Shown here piece by piece: positions 1-9,344 of a DNA stretch of 64,000 nt. The position numbers were made by a program, and so were the translations under genes. The DNA comes from Caenispirillum bisanense (GTDB lineage Bacteria > Pseudomonadota > Alphaproteobacteria > Rhodospirillales > Rhodospirillaceae): contig NZ_OCNJ01000007.1 in NCBI RefSeq assembly GCF_900230255.1, positions 186,001 through 250,000 of the forward strand, written 5' to 3'. The notes beneath the pieces were generated by a model that did no database searches, was not told the DNA's origin, and was given only the letters and a program-made list of their open reading frames with translations. The first letter of the stretch is position 1. Every line of letters starts with the position of its first letter.

Positions 1-1684
<1,684 letters not shown>

Positions 1685-1690
<6 letters not shown>

Positions 1691-1710
1691 GCGGTCTAGG
1701 TGGTCTAGAA
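1685..1710. repeat. CTAG-rich inverted repeat between convergent stops
   Basis: TTCTAG (1685-1690) and CTAGAA (1705-1710) form a 6-bp inverted repeat that includes both convergent TAG stop codons, with a third CTAG in the middle and the direct repeat GGTCTAGGYGGTCTAG across it. There is no T tract, so it is not a clear terminator. Confidence 0.4.
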
Positions 1711-1890
1711 GTGGCCGAGGAAGGCCACGGCGATGGCGGCGACGGTCATGATGGCGACCAGGAACCAGCCGCGCAGGTGATTGGTCTTCTCGTCGTGGCG
1801 GTCGGCGCGGAAGGCCGACAGCCCCCAGATGGCGGCGGAGGCCACGGCGAAGAGAATGCCGAACTTGAGGGCGTAGAGCATCAGATCCAT
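1705..1890 (-). CDS. two-helix small membrane protein, function unknown
   Basis: A 61-residue protein with two predicted membrane helices (about residues 5-25 and 41-59) joined by a short charged loop (FRADRHDEKTNHLR). This hairpin layout is common among small uncharacterised proteobacterial membrane proteins. The ATG at 1888-1890 is the natural start, because the much longer reading frame that runs on upstream is antisense to the secretion genes. Both this gene and the converging kinase end in TAG, and the 14 bases between them carry three CTAG copies. I do not recognise a specific family and assign no function. Confidence 0.6.
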   Translation of the reverse strand: MDLMLYALKFGILFAVASAAIWGLSAFRADRHDEKTNHLRGWFLVAIMTVAAIAVAFLGHF

Positions 1891-2079
1891 GCGGCGGAGC
1901 CTACACCCGCCGCGCCCGCGTTTCCACCGCCGCCGATCCTTCGGAGCAGTCCCCGGCCGTCCGGTTCCGGACGGGCGATATGAGGGCTTAAGTCCGCGTT
2001 CTCCATTGATTCCCCGTGCCTTCCTCTGGCTTGCTTCCTGTCGGGAAGCATTTCCGGACAAGGCGGCGGGAGGGCCATC

Positions 2080-3888
2080 GTGGCGGCAAGAGCCAGTCAG
2101 AAGACGGCGGCGGGCGAGACCGTGCGCCCACCGGAAACGGTGGCCGCGCGGCGGCGCCTGCTCGCCGCGCTCGGCATCGTGCTGGCGTTCAGCTTCGTCA
2201 TCGGCCTGCTGATGTTCGTCGGGCCGCTCTACATGCTGCAGGTCTACGACCGCGTGCTGTCGAGCCGCAGCCTGCCGACGCTCGGCGTCATCACCGCCGC
2301 CGCCGTCGGGGCGCTGCTGGTCATGGCGGTGATCGACGCCCTGCGCACGCGCATCCTGGTGCGCGCCGCCGCCCGCCTCGACGCCGACCTGGCGCCGCGC
2401 CTGTTCGATGCCGCCTTCCGCGCCGGCCTGCGCCACCCCGAGGGCAACCACGTGCAGGCCCTGCGCGACCTCGACAGCGTGCGCGACACCATTGCCGGCC
2501 AGGGCATCGCCGCCCTGTGCGACCTGCCGTGGGTGCCGCTGTTCGTCGCCGTCTGCTTCCTCGTCCATCCCTGGCTGGGCGCCGCCGCCCTGCTCGCCGC
2601 CGGTCTCAGCGTCGCCATGGCGCTCGCCAACGCCTGGACGACGCGCCGGCCGCAGCGGGAAGGCACCCGCGCCGGCCTGACCGCCGCCGCCCAGGCCGCC
2701 GACGGCGCCCGCAACGCCGAGGTCCTGCAGGCCATGGGCATGCTGTCCGCCGCCCGCGCCCGCTGGCAGCAGGCGCACCAGGCCGCCGTCGGCTGGCAGG
2801 CCCGGGCGCTGGACCGCTCCGCCGTCACCATGGCGGCGTCCAAGTCCCTGCGCATGATGCAGCAGGTGCTGGCCCTCGGCACCGGCGCCTGGCTCGCGCT
2901 CAACGGCGAGATCAGTCCGGGCATGATGATCGCCGCCTCCATCATCATGGGTCGCGCGCTCGCCCCCATCGACATGCTGGTCGGCAACTGGCGCGGCCTC
3001 ACCGCCGCCCGTGCCGCCTGGGGCCGCATGGACGACCTGCTGCGGCTGGTGCCGGCGGAACGGGCGCGCATGGCGCTGCCGGCGCCCACCGGCCACGTCT
3101 CCGTCGCCGCCATGACCGTGGTGCCGCCGGGCCGCACCACCCCCTGCCTGCGCGGCGTCACACTCGACATCCCGGCCGGCGAGCTGCTCGGCGTCGTCGG
3201 CCCCTCCGCCGCCGGCAAGTCGAGCTTCGCCCGCGCCCTGGTGGGCGTGTGGCCGGTGGTGCAGGGCACGGTGCGGCTGGACGGCAACGAGGTTTCGGCC
3301 TGGGATCCCGACGTGCTCGGCCGCTCCATCGGTTACCTGCCGCAGGACGTGGAGCTGTTGGACGGCACCGTCGCCGAGACCATCGCCCGCGGCGGCCCGG
3401 TGGACGCCGACGCCGTACTCGCCGCCGCCCGGCTGGCCGGCGTCCACGGCATGATCCAGGGACTGGAGCAGGGCTACGACACCCGCATCGGACGCGACGG
3501 CCATGCCCTGTCGGCCGGCCAGCGGCAGCGCCTGGCGCTCGCCCGTGCGCTCTACGGCGACCCGGCGCTGGTGGTGCTGGACGAACCCAACTCCAACCTC
3601 GACGCCGAGGGCGAGGCCGCCCTGGTGCGCGCCCTGCAGGCGGTGCGCCGCGCCGGCCGCACGGCGGTCATCGTCACCCACCGCACCAGCATCCTGTCGG
3701 CGGTCGACCGCATCCTGGTGCTCAAGGGTGGCCAGGTGGAGGGGCTCGGCACCCGCAACGAGATCCTCGCCGCCCTCATGCCCAAGGCCCGCACGGCCGC
3801 TCCTGCCGGCACCGGCTCCGGCACCGGCGCGACAGCGGGCGCCGCCCCCTCGCCCCTGTGGACCACCCTCGGCCAGAGCGGATCCTGA
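2080..3888 (+). CDS. type I secretion ABC transporter ATPase/permease (PrtD/LapB type)
   Basis: A 602-residue inner-membrane half-transporter that powers one-step export of a protein to the medium. Start is GTG 2080, with GGGAGG just upstream. The N-terminal half is a membrane domain with the PrtD-family segment GPLYMLQVYDRVLSSRSLPT. There is no C39 peptidase or peptidase-like domain in front, as expected for protease/RTX exporters of the PrtD class. The nucleotide-binding domain has Walker A GPSAAGKSS (about residue 374), signature LSAGQRQRL, Walker B VVLDEPNSNLD and the switch His in VTHR. The adaptor gene follows after 3 bases and the likely substrate after that. No TolC-like outer-membrane channel is in the window, so it must be encoded elsewhere. 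Confidence 0.95.
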   Translation: MAARASQKTAAGETVRPPETVAARRRLLAALGIVLAFSFVIGLLMFVGPLYMLQVYDRVLSSRSLPTLGVITAAAVGALLVMAVIDALRTRILVRAAARLDADLAPRLFDAAFRAGLRHPEGNHVQALRDLDSVRDTIAGQGIAALCDLPWVPLFVAVCFLVHPWLGAAALLAAGLSVAMALANAWTTRRPQREGTRAGLTAAAQAADGARNAEVLQAMGMLSAARARWQQAHQAAVGWQARALDRSAVTMAASKSLRMMQQVLALGTGAWLALNGEISPGMMIAASIIMGRALAPIDMLVGNWRGLTAARAAWGRMDDLLRLVPAERARMALPAPTGHVSVAAMTVVPPGRTTPCLRGVTLDIPAGELLGVVGPSAAGKSSFARALVGVWPVVQGTVRLDGNEVSAWDPDVLGRSIGYLPQDVELLDGTVAETIARGGPVDADAVLAAARLAGVHGMIQGLEQGYDTRIGRDGHALSAGQRQRLALARALYGDPALVVLDEPNSNLDAEGEAALVRALQAVRRAGRTAVIVTHRTSILSAVDRILVLKGGQVEGLGTRNEILAALMPKARTAAPAGTGSGTGATAGAAPSPLWTTLGQSGS

Positions 3889-3891
3889 TCC

Positions 3892-5244
3892 ATGTCCGTC
3901 ACCCCTGCCGCCTCCGCCCTGCCCGCCCCCGCCGGCGCCTCCCGCGATGCGCCGCGCCCGCCCCTGCGCCTGCGCGGCCCGGTGCTGCTGGGTGCTGCCG
4001 TGGTCGGCCTGTTCGTCCTCGGCCTCGGCGGCTGGGCGGCGACGGCGCCGCTCGCTAGCGCCGTCACCGCGCCCGGCGCCATGGTGGTGGAGAGCAACCG
4101 CAAGACCGTGCAGCACCTGGAAGGCGGCATCGTCGCCGCCATCCTGGTGCGCGACGGCGACACCGTGCGCGCCGGCCAGCCCCTGCTGCGCCTCGACGAC
4201 ACCCGCGCCCGCGCCACCGTGCGCCTGCTCGCCAACCAGACGGCGGCGCAGGAGGCCCTGGCGGCCCGCCTGGAGGCCGAACGCGACGCCGCCGCCGCCG
4301 TGACCTTCCCGCCCGCCCTGCTGGACACCGCCGCCCGCGAGCCGGAGGCCGCCGCCGCCGTCGCGCTCCAGCAACGCCAGTTCGAGGAGCGCCGCCTGTC
4401 CCACCTCGGCCAGACCGAGATCCTGGAAAGCCGCATCGGCCAGCTGCGCGAGCAGCGCGACGGCCTCGCCATCGAGAAGGCGGCCGGCGAACGCCAGCTC
4501 GCCCTGTTCCGCGACGAGGTGGCGGGCCTGCGCGAGCTGTTCGCCCAGGGCCATACCTCGCGCACCCGCATCCTCGCCATCGAACGCGAGATGGCCGCCC
4601 TGGAAGGCGCCGTCGGCCGCATCGTCTCGGCCATGGCGCAGGCCGACCAGAAGGCCGGCGAGACGCGGCTCGAGATCCTGCAGCTGACCCAGACCTTCCG
4701 CGAGGACGTGGTGGCCCAGCTGCGCGAGGTGCAGGTGGCGCTCGGCGATCTGGTGGAGCGCCGCGCCGTCGCCGAGGACGTCCTGCGCCGCACCGAGATC
4801 ACGGCGCCGCAGGACGGCATCGTGCAGGCCCTGGCCGTCCACACGGTCGGCGGCGTGGTGGAGGCGGGCCGGCCGCTCATGGAGATCGTGCCGGCCGCCG
4901 ACCGGCTGCTCATCGACGCCCGCCTGTCGCCGCTCGACATCGAGAACGTCACCCCCGGCCAGACGGCGGAAGTGCGCTTCTCCGGCCTGCACGACCGCAC
5001 CCTGCCGCTGATCGAGGCCGCCGTCACCCGCGTCTCGCCCGATCACTTGACCGATGCCGACGGCCACCCCTACTACGCCGCCCGCCTCGACCTGCCGGCC
5101 GCCGAACTGGCCAAGCTCGGCAGCCACCGGGTGCAGGCGGGCATGCCGGTGGAAGTCTTCATCCAGACCGGCGAGCGCACCGTGCTCGACTACTTCGTCG
5201 AGCCGCTGACCCGCTCGCTCGACCGTGCCTTCGCCGTGGAGTGA
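3892..5244 (+). CDS. type I secretion membrane-fusion (HlyD/PrtE-family) protein
   Basis: A 450-residue periplasmic adaptor that links the ATPase to an outer-membrane channel. It has a short cytoplasmic N-terminus, one membrane helix (about residues 26-50), a first half-lipoyl segment (VQHLEGGIVAAILVRDGD), a long coiled-coil region (about 100-290) rich in Glu, Arg, Leu and Gln, then the second lipoyl half (ITAPQDGIVQALAVH) and a beta-barrel domain. Length and order match PrtE/LapC-type proteins. It starts 3 bases after the ATPase stop, so the two are very probably co-translated. Confidence 0.95.
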   Translation: MSVTPAASALPAPAGASRDAPRPPLRLRGPVLLGAAVVGLFVLGLGGWAATAPLASAVTAPGAMVVESNRKTVQHLEGGIVAAILVRDGDTVRAGQPLLRLDDTRARATVRLLANQTAAQEALAARLEAERDAAAAVTFPPALLDTAAREPEAAAAVALQQRQFEERRLSHLGQTEILESRIGQLREQRDGLAIEKAAGERQLALFRDEVAGLRELFAQGHTSRTRILAIEREMAALEGAVGRIVSAMAQADQKAGETRLEILQLTQTFREDVVAQLREVQVALGDLVERRAVAEDVLRRTEITAPQDGIVQALAVHTVGGVVEAGRPLMEIVPAADRLLIDARLSPLDIENVTPGQTAEVRFSGLHDRTLPLIEAAVTRVSPDHLTDADGHPYYAARLDLPAAELAKLGSHRVQAGMPVEVFIQTGERTVLDYFVEPLTRSLDRAFAVE

Positions 5245-5275
5245 CCAGCCCCAGCCCCCGATGACCGCCGCCGCC

Positions 5276-5283
5276 GAGGAGGA
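5276..5283 (+). promoter_or_regulatory. ribosome-binding site that fixes the RTX protein start
   Basis: GAGGAGGA lies 4 bases before the ATG at 5288. It supports that start over the GTG at 5225, which would lie inside the adaptor gene. Confidence 0.75.
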
Positions 5284-5287
5284 CCGC

Positions 5288-6660
5288 ATGAGCCGTACCG
5301 TGATCCAGGGCACCACGAGTTCCGACCTCCTCGACCACAGCGGCGAGACGGCCGCCTTCGAGATCCTCGGCGATCGCGGCAACGACACCCTGCTCGGCGG
5401 ACTCGGCGACGACCTGCTCGACGGCGGCGACGGCCACGACATCCTCGACGGCGGCGCCGGAAACGACATCCTGCGCGGCAGCGCCGGCCTCGACCGCTAC
5501 GAGGGCGGCGCCGGCGTCGACACCCTGGCCGGCACCGACGGCGACGACGCCGTGCGGCTCTACGTGCTGAGCGGCATCGAGGTCATCGACATGGGCGCCG
5601 GCGACGACCGGGTGTACGGCGGCAACGGCAGCGACTTCTGGGACTTCTCGGCCATGACGCTGACGGGCGTCGAGCTGATCGACCTCGGCAACGGCTGGAA
5701 CAGCTTCACCGGCAGCGCCGGCGACGACCGCATCACCGCCGGCAAGGACGGCGACGTCCTCGACGGCGGCGGCGGCACCGACACCGTCGTCTACCGCGGC
5801 GCCTATGCCGACTACACGCTCTCGCTGGCGGGCGGGACGCTCACCGTCCAGGGCCTCGACGGCAAGGACAAGCTGACGAGCATCGAGCGCGTCGAGTTCG
5901 CCGACGGCGTCTGGCAGGACGGCACCTTCACCGCCGACGACGGCAGCACCGGCGGCGGCGGCGGAGAGGGGGGAGGTGACGGCAGCGGCGGGACGCCGGG
6001 CGGCGGTACCTATACGCTGGTGGAGGGCACGGCCGCCGCCAACCGCCTCGACGTCTCCGGCGCCACCGCGCCGCAGGAATTGCGCGGCTACGGCGGCAAC
6101 GACACCCTGATCGGCGGCGCGGCGGGCGATCTGCTGGACGGTGGCGACGGCCACGACATCCTCGACGGCGGCGCCGGCGACGACATCCTGCGCGCCAGCG
6201 CCGGGCTCGACCGCTACACGGGCGGCAGCGGCACCGACACCATCCTCGGCACGGCCGGCGACGACGCGGTGCGGCTCTACGCCTTCGGCGGCATCGAAGT
6301 CATCGACATGGGGGCCGGCACCGACGTGGTGTTCGGCGGCAACGGCAGCGACTACTGGAATTTCTCGGCCATGACGCTGGTCGGGGTGGAGCTGATCGAC
6401 CTCGGCAACGGCTGGAACAGCTTCACCGGCACCAGCGGCAACGACCGCATCACCGCCGGCAAGGACGGCGACGCCATCGACGGCGGCGGCGGCACGGACG
6501 AGGTCGTCTATGCCGGCGCCTATGCCGACTACAGCCTGAGCGTCTCCGGCGGCACCATCACGGTCGAGGGGCCGGACGGCCGCGACAGCCTGACCCGCAT
6601 CGAGCGCCTCGCCTTCGCCGATGGCGTCTGGCAGGGCGGCAGCTTCACGCCCACTGACGG
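5288..6660 (+). repeat. internal tandem duplication of a ~220-residue RTX module
   Basis: The stretch at about 5288-5938 is repeated at about 6008-6658 with high similarity at both DNA and protein level. Identical landmarks include GDGHDILDGGAG, SAGLDRY and DRITAGKDGD. The two are joined by a Gly-rich linker (about 5944-6006). Confidence 0.8.
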
Positions 6661-8212
6661 CGGGGGCAGTGGCGACACCAACCGGGCGCCGGTGGCGCAG
6701 AACGACAGCCTCTCCACCGCCGCCGGCACGGCCGTCACCTTCGCGCCGCTCGGCAACGACAGCGACCCCGACGGCGATACGCTCTCCATCGTCGGCAACA
6801 CCCTGCCGGCGCACGGGTCCCTCGCCAAGGCCGGCGACCAGTGGACCTATACCCCGGCGTCGGGCTTCACCGGCACCGACAGCTTCCAGTACACCATCAG
6901 CGACGGCGCCCTGCAGGACACCGCCACCATCAGCGTCTCCGTCACGCCACCGCCGAGCGGCGGCGGCGCCGTGGTCTCCGCCGCCTTCTGGAACGCGCTC
7001 ACCGCCGTGCCGCTCGGCGGCTGGGGCAAGATCAACACCAACAGCTTCCGCGACGTCTGGCCCGATATGGCGGACCGCGCCACCGAAGGCACCCCGGCCA
7101 GCATCCTCCAGGCCTGGAGCTCCATGGCCTGGGACAGCAACCGCAACGACCTGATCTTCTGGGGCGGCGGCCACGCCAACTACTCGGGCAACGAGATCTA
7201 CCGCTTCGACACCGACACCCTGAGCTGGCAGCGCGCCTCGCTGCCCACGGCCTTCGAGACGACCGCCAACCAGGCGGTGTTCCAGACGGTGGACGGGCCG
7301 GACCATTCCCCCATCTCCGCCCACACCTACGACAACAACGAGTTCCTGCCGCTGACCGACCGCTTCGTCACCTTCGGCGGCGCCGCCTACGGCAGCGGCT
7401 CCAACTTCGTCTATGTCGATCCCGTCACCGGCGCGACCACGCCGACCGGCCCCTACTTCTGGGATCCCGACCGCGCCGACCCCGACAAGGTGGGCGGCCT
7501 GACGGGCTCGGGCATCGACCCCTCGACGCCCGGCGGACAGATGTGGGAGAACCGCGACGCCATTGGCCCGGTGGGCGGCACGCCGCTCGGATACCTGCTC
7601 AACGGCACCACCGACACCGCCGTCATCGGCGGCAAGGACGTGGTGTTCGTCGGCACCAACAACCTGTGGAAATACACGGTCCACGACCCGAACGACGCCG
7701 CCAAGGACACATGGGAGGTCATGGGCAAGAAGTGGGCGGGCTTCGACGGCCAGGGCACCGGCATCTACGACCCCGTCAACAACATCTACGTCCGCTCCGC
7801 CGGCAGCACCTTCACCTACTGGGACCTGGACACCCCGGGCACCCAGAACCACAACGTCAACTTCACCCCGACCGACCTGACCGGCGGCTTCTCCATGACC
7901 TCGGGCACCGCCATGGAATACGACGCGGAACGCGGCCGCATCCTGCTGTGGCGCGGCACCGACGACGTGTGGGAACTGGACGCGCCCGATACCATCGGCG
8001 CGGCCGGCTGGACCATCCGCCGCATCGACGGCGTCGCCGGGCCGGACGGGGTGCCCGACCTGCCGGGCTACGACCAGACCACCACCGGCATCCTCGGCAA
8101 GTGGAAGTACCTGCCGGACATCGACGTCTTCCTCGGCGTCTACGACCACACCGAGGGCGGCATCTGGGCCTACAAACCGACCGACTGGAACCCCGACGTG
8201 GCCCTGGCCTGA
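5288..8212 (+). CDS. RTX / cadherin-like / beta-propeller protein, likely type I secretion cargo
   Basis: A 974-residue protein with no N-terminal signal peptide, encoded directly after the type I secretion ATPase and adaptor, so it is probably their substrate. It opens with two near-duplicate modules (about residues 1-217 and 241-457). Each holds glycine/aspartate nonapeptides such as GGLGDDLLDGGDGHDILDGG (calcium-binding RTX repeats) plus shared non-RTX stretches (SGIEVIDMGAG, LIDLGNGWNSFTG). A poly-Gly linker separates them. A cadherin-like domain follows (about 465-556; RAPVAQNDS, NDSDPDGDTLS). The last 410 residues look like a kelch/galactose-oxidase-type propeller (FWGGGHANYSGNEIYRFD, RILLWRGTDDVWELDA). 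RTX repeats normally precede a C-terminal export signal. Here they are at the N-terminus, and the protein ends in the propeller. Adhesive, enzymatic or carbohydrate-binding roles are all possible. Confidence 0.85.
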   Translation: MSRTVIQGTTSSDLLDHSGETAAFEILGDRGNDTLLGGLGDDLLDGGDGHDILDGGAGNDILRGSAGLDRYEGGAGVDTLAGTDGDDAVRLYVLSGIEVIDMGAGDDRVYGGNGSDFWDFSAMTLTGVELIDLGNGWNSFTGSAGDDRITAGKDGDVLDGGGGTDTVVYRGAYADYTLSLAGGTLTVQGLDGKDKLTSIERVEFADGVWQDGTFTADDGSTGGGGGEGGGDGSGGTPGGGTYTLVEGTAAANRLDVSGATAPQELRGYGGNDTLIGGAAGDLLDGGDGHDILDGGAGDDILRASAGLDRYTGGSGTDTILGTAGDDAVRLYAFGGIEVIDMGAGTDVVFGGNGSDYWNFSAMTLVGVELIDLGNGWNSFTGTSGNDRITAGKDGDAIDGGGGTDEVVYAGAYADYSLSVSGGTITVEGPDGRDSLTRIERLAFADGVWQGGSFTPTDGGGSGDTNRAPVAQNDSLSTAAGTAVTFAPLGNDSDPDGDTLSIVGNTLPAHGSLAKAGDQWTYTPASGFTGTDSFQYTISDGALQDTATISVSVTPPPSGGGAVVSAAFWNALTAVPLGGWGKINTNSFRDVWPDMADRATEGTPASILQAWSSMAWDSNRNDLIFWGGGHANYSGNEIYRFDTDTLSWQRASLPTAFETTANQAVFQTVDGPDHSPISAHTYDNNEFLPLTDRFVTFGGAAYGSGSNFVYVDPVTGATTPTGPYFWDPDRADPDKVGGLTGSGIDPSTPGGQMWENRDAIGPVGGTPLGYLLNGTTDTAVIGGKDVVFVGTNNLWKYTVHDPNDAAKDTWEVMGKKWAGFDGQGTGIYDPVNNIYVRSAGSTFTYWDLDTPGTQNHNVNFTPTDLTGGFSMTSGTAMEYDAERGRILLWRGTDDVWELDAPDTIGAAGWTIRRIDGVAGPDGVPDLPGYDQTTTGILGKWKYLPDIDVFLGVYDHTEGGIWAYKPTDWNPDVALA

Positions 8213-8291
8213 GACGGTTTCGGCCCGGCGGCGGACACCGGACGGCCGCGCGGCGTTGCTCCTGCAGGCCCGCCCCCAGCCGGAGACCGCC

Positions 8292-8801
8292 ATGCGTCCC
8301 GCCCAGCCCCTGCTCGCCGCTGCCGCCGCCGTCCTCGCAGCGGCCTTCGCCCTGCCCGCCCCCGCCCAGGAGGGGGCGGCCGATCCGCTGGAGCGCGACC
8401 GTACCCAGCCGGTGACCAACGACACCTACGTGCGCCTGTGCACCGGGTGCCACATCGCCTATCCGCCCAACTTCCAGACCGCCGACGCCTGGCAGGCGAT
8501 CCTCGACCGCCTGCCCGAGCACTTCGGGGCCGAGGTTCCGGTACCGGCGGAACGGGACGGCCAGGACCTCGCCCAGTACCTGCGCGATTTCGCCGGCCGC
8601 CCGGGCCTCGGCGTGCTGACGGGGGTCGAGCCGGACGCCGTTCCGCTGCGCATCACCGAACTGCCGTTCTTCGCCAAGGCCCACGCCGAGGTGCCCGACC
8701 GCGCCCTGCAGCGCGCCGGCGGCGCCTGGCGCTGCGAGGCCTGCCACCCACGGGCGCAGGAAGGCTCGTTCGAACGCGCCCGCGCCGGCGGCCAGAAGTA
8801 G
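8292..8801 (+). CDS. exported dihaem cytochrome c (DHC-like)
   Basis: A 169-residue periplasmic electron carrier. The ATG at 8292 begins a clear signal peptide (Ala/Leu-rich, ending near APAQ). Two CXXCH haem sites are present: CTGCH near residue 50 and CEACH near residue 148. The flanking motifs HIAYPPNFQ, RITELPFF and the closing CEACHPRAQEGSF match the DHC family, known from Rhodobacter as electron donor to the oxygen-binding haem protein SHP. Neither SHP nor the usual cytochrome b561 partner is encoded nearby. The next gene, a DUF421 protein, begins 10 bases downstream and its ribosome-binding site overlaps this stop codon, so the two are probably co-expressed. Confidence 0.85.
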   Translation: MRPAQPLLAAAAAVLAAAFALPAPAQEGAADPLERDRTQPVTNDTYVRLCTGCHIAYPPNFQTADAWQAILDRLPEHFGAEVPVPAERDGQDLAQYLRDFAGRPGLGVLTGVEPDAVPLRITELPFFAKAHAEVPDRALQRAGGAWRCEACHPRAQEGSFERARAGGQK

Positions 8802-8810
8802 GAGGCCGCC

Positions 8811-9329
8811 GTGTTCTTTGATCAATGGGACGGCCTGCTGCGGGTGGTCGTGGTGGGCACGCTGGCCTATGTGGCGCTGATCGTGCTGCTGCGGCTGACC
8901 GGCAAGCGGACGCTCTCGAAGATGAACGCCTTCGACTTCGTGGTGACGGTGGCGCTCGGCTCCACCCTCGCCACCGTGCTGCTGTCGAGCGACGTGGCGC
9001 TGGCCGAGGGCGTGACGGCCTTCCTGCTGCTGGTCCTGCTGCAATGGGCGGTCGCCTGGGGCTCGGCCCGGTCGCGCCGGTTCCGCCACCTGGTGAAGGC
9101 CGAGCCGCGCCTGTTGCTGCACGAAGGCGTGATGCTCGACCAGGCCCTGCTGGCCGAGCGGGTGGCGCCGGAAGAGGTGATGGCCGCCGTGCGGTCCTCC
9201 GGCCACGCCGACCTGAGCAAGGTGACGGCGGTGATCCTGGAGACCGACGGCACCTTCAGCGTCGTGTCCGACGGTCCGCCGGAGCGACGGACGGCGCTGG
9301 CCAACGTGGCCGGCCGCCCGCCGCCCTGA
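8811..9329 (+). CDS. DUF421 (YetF-like) membrane protein
   Basis: A 172-residue inner-membrane protein. Three helices lie in the first ~80 residues, including the DUF421 hallmark stretch LRLTGKRTLSKMNAFDFVV and VALGSTLATVLL. A small soluble alpha/beta domain follows (about 90-160) that contains EEVMAAVRSSGHADLS and VILETDGTFSVV, as in YetF/YcaP proteins. Family function is not settled. The GTG start at 8811 is preceded by AGGAGG (8800-8805), which overlaps the cytochrome stop. It converges on the MscS gene, with a 12-bp palindrome filling the gap. Confidence 0.9.
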   Translation: MFFDQWDGLLRVVVVGTLAYVALIVLLRLTGKRTLSKMNAFDFVVTVALGSTLATVLLSSDVALAEGVTAFLLLVLLQWAVAWGSARSRRFRHLVKAEPRLLLHEGVMLDQALLAERVAPEEVMAAVRSSGHADLSKVTAVILETDGTFSVVSDGPPERRTALANVAGRPPP

Positions 9330-9332
9330 GCA

Positions 9333-9344
9333 GGGGGCGCCCCC
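9333..9344. terminator. 12-bp GC palindrome between convergent stops
   Basis: GGGGGCGCCCCC sits between the DUF421 stop (ends 9329) and the MscS stop (9345). There is no U tract. A bidirectional stop or mRNA 3'-end protection role is an inference. Confidence 0.35.

Noticed and set aside
5225-5287. GTG 5225 as start of the RTX protein
   Set aside because: It lies inside the adaptor gene, whereas ATG 5288 has a strong ribosome-binding site.
1705-5469. 1254-residue minus-strand reading frame across the secretion genes
   Set aside because: It is antisense to well-supported genes and its sequence is Gly/His/Asp-rich shadow typical of very GC-rich DNA. Only the last 61 residues look real.
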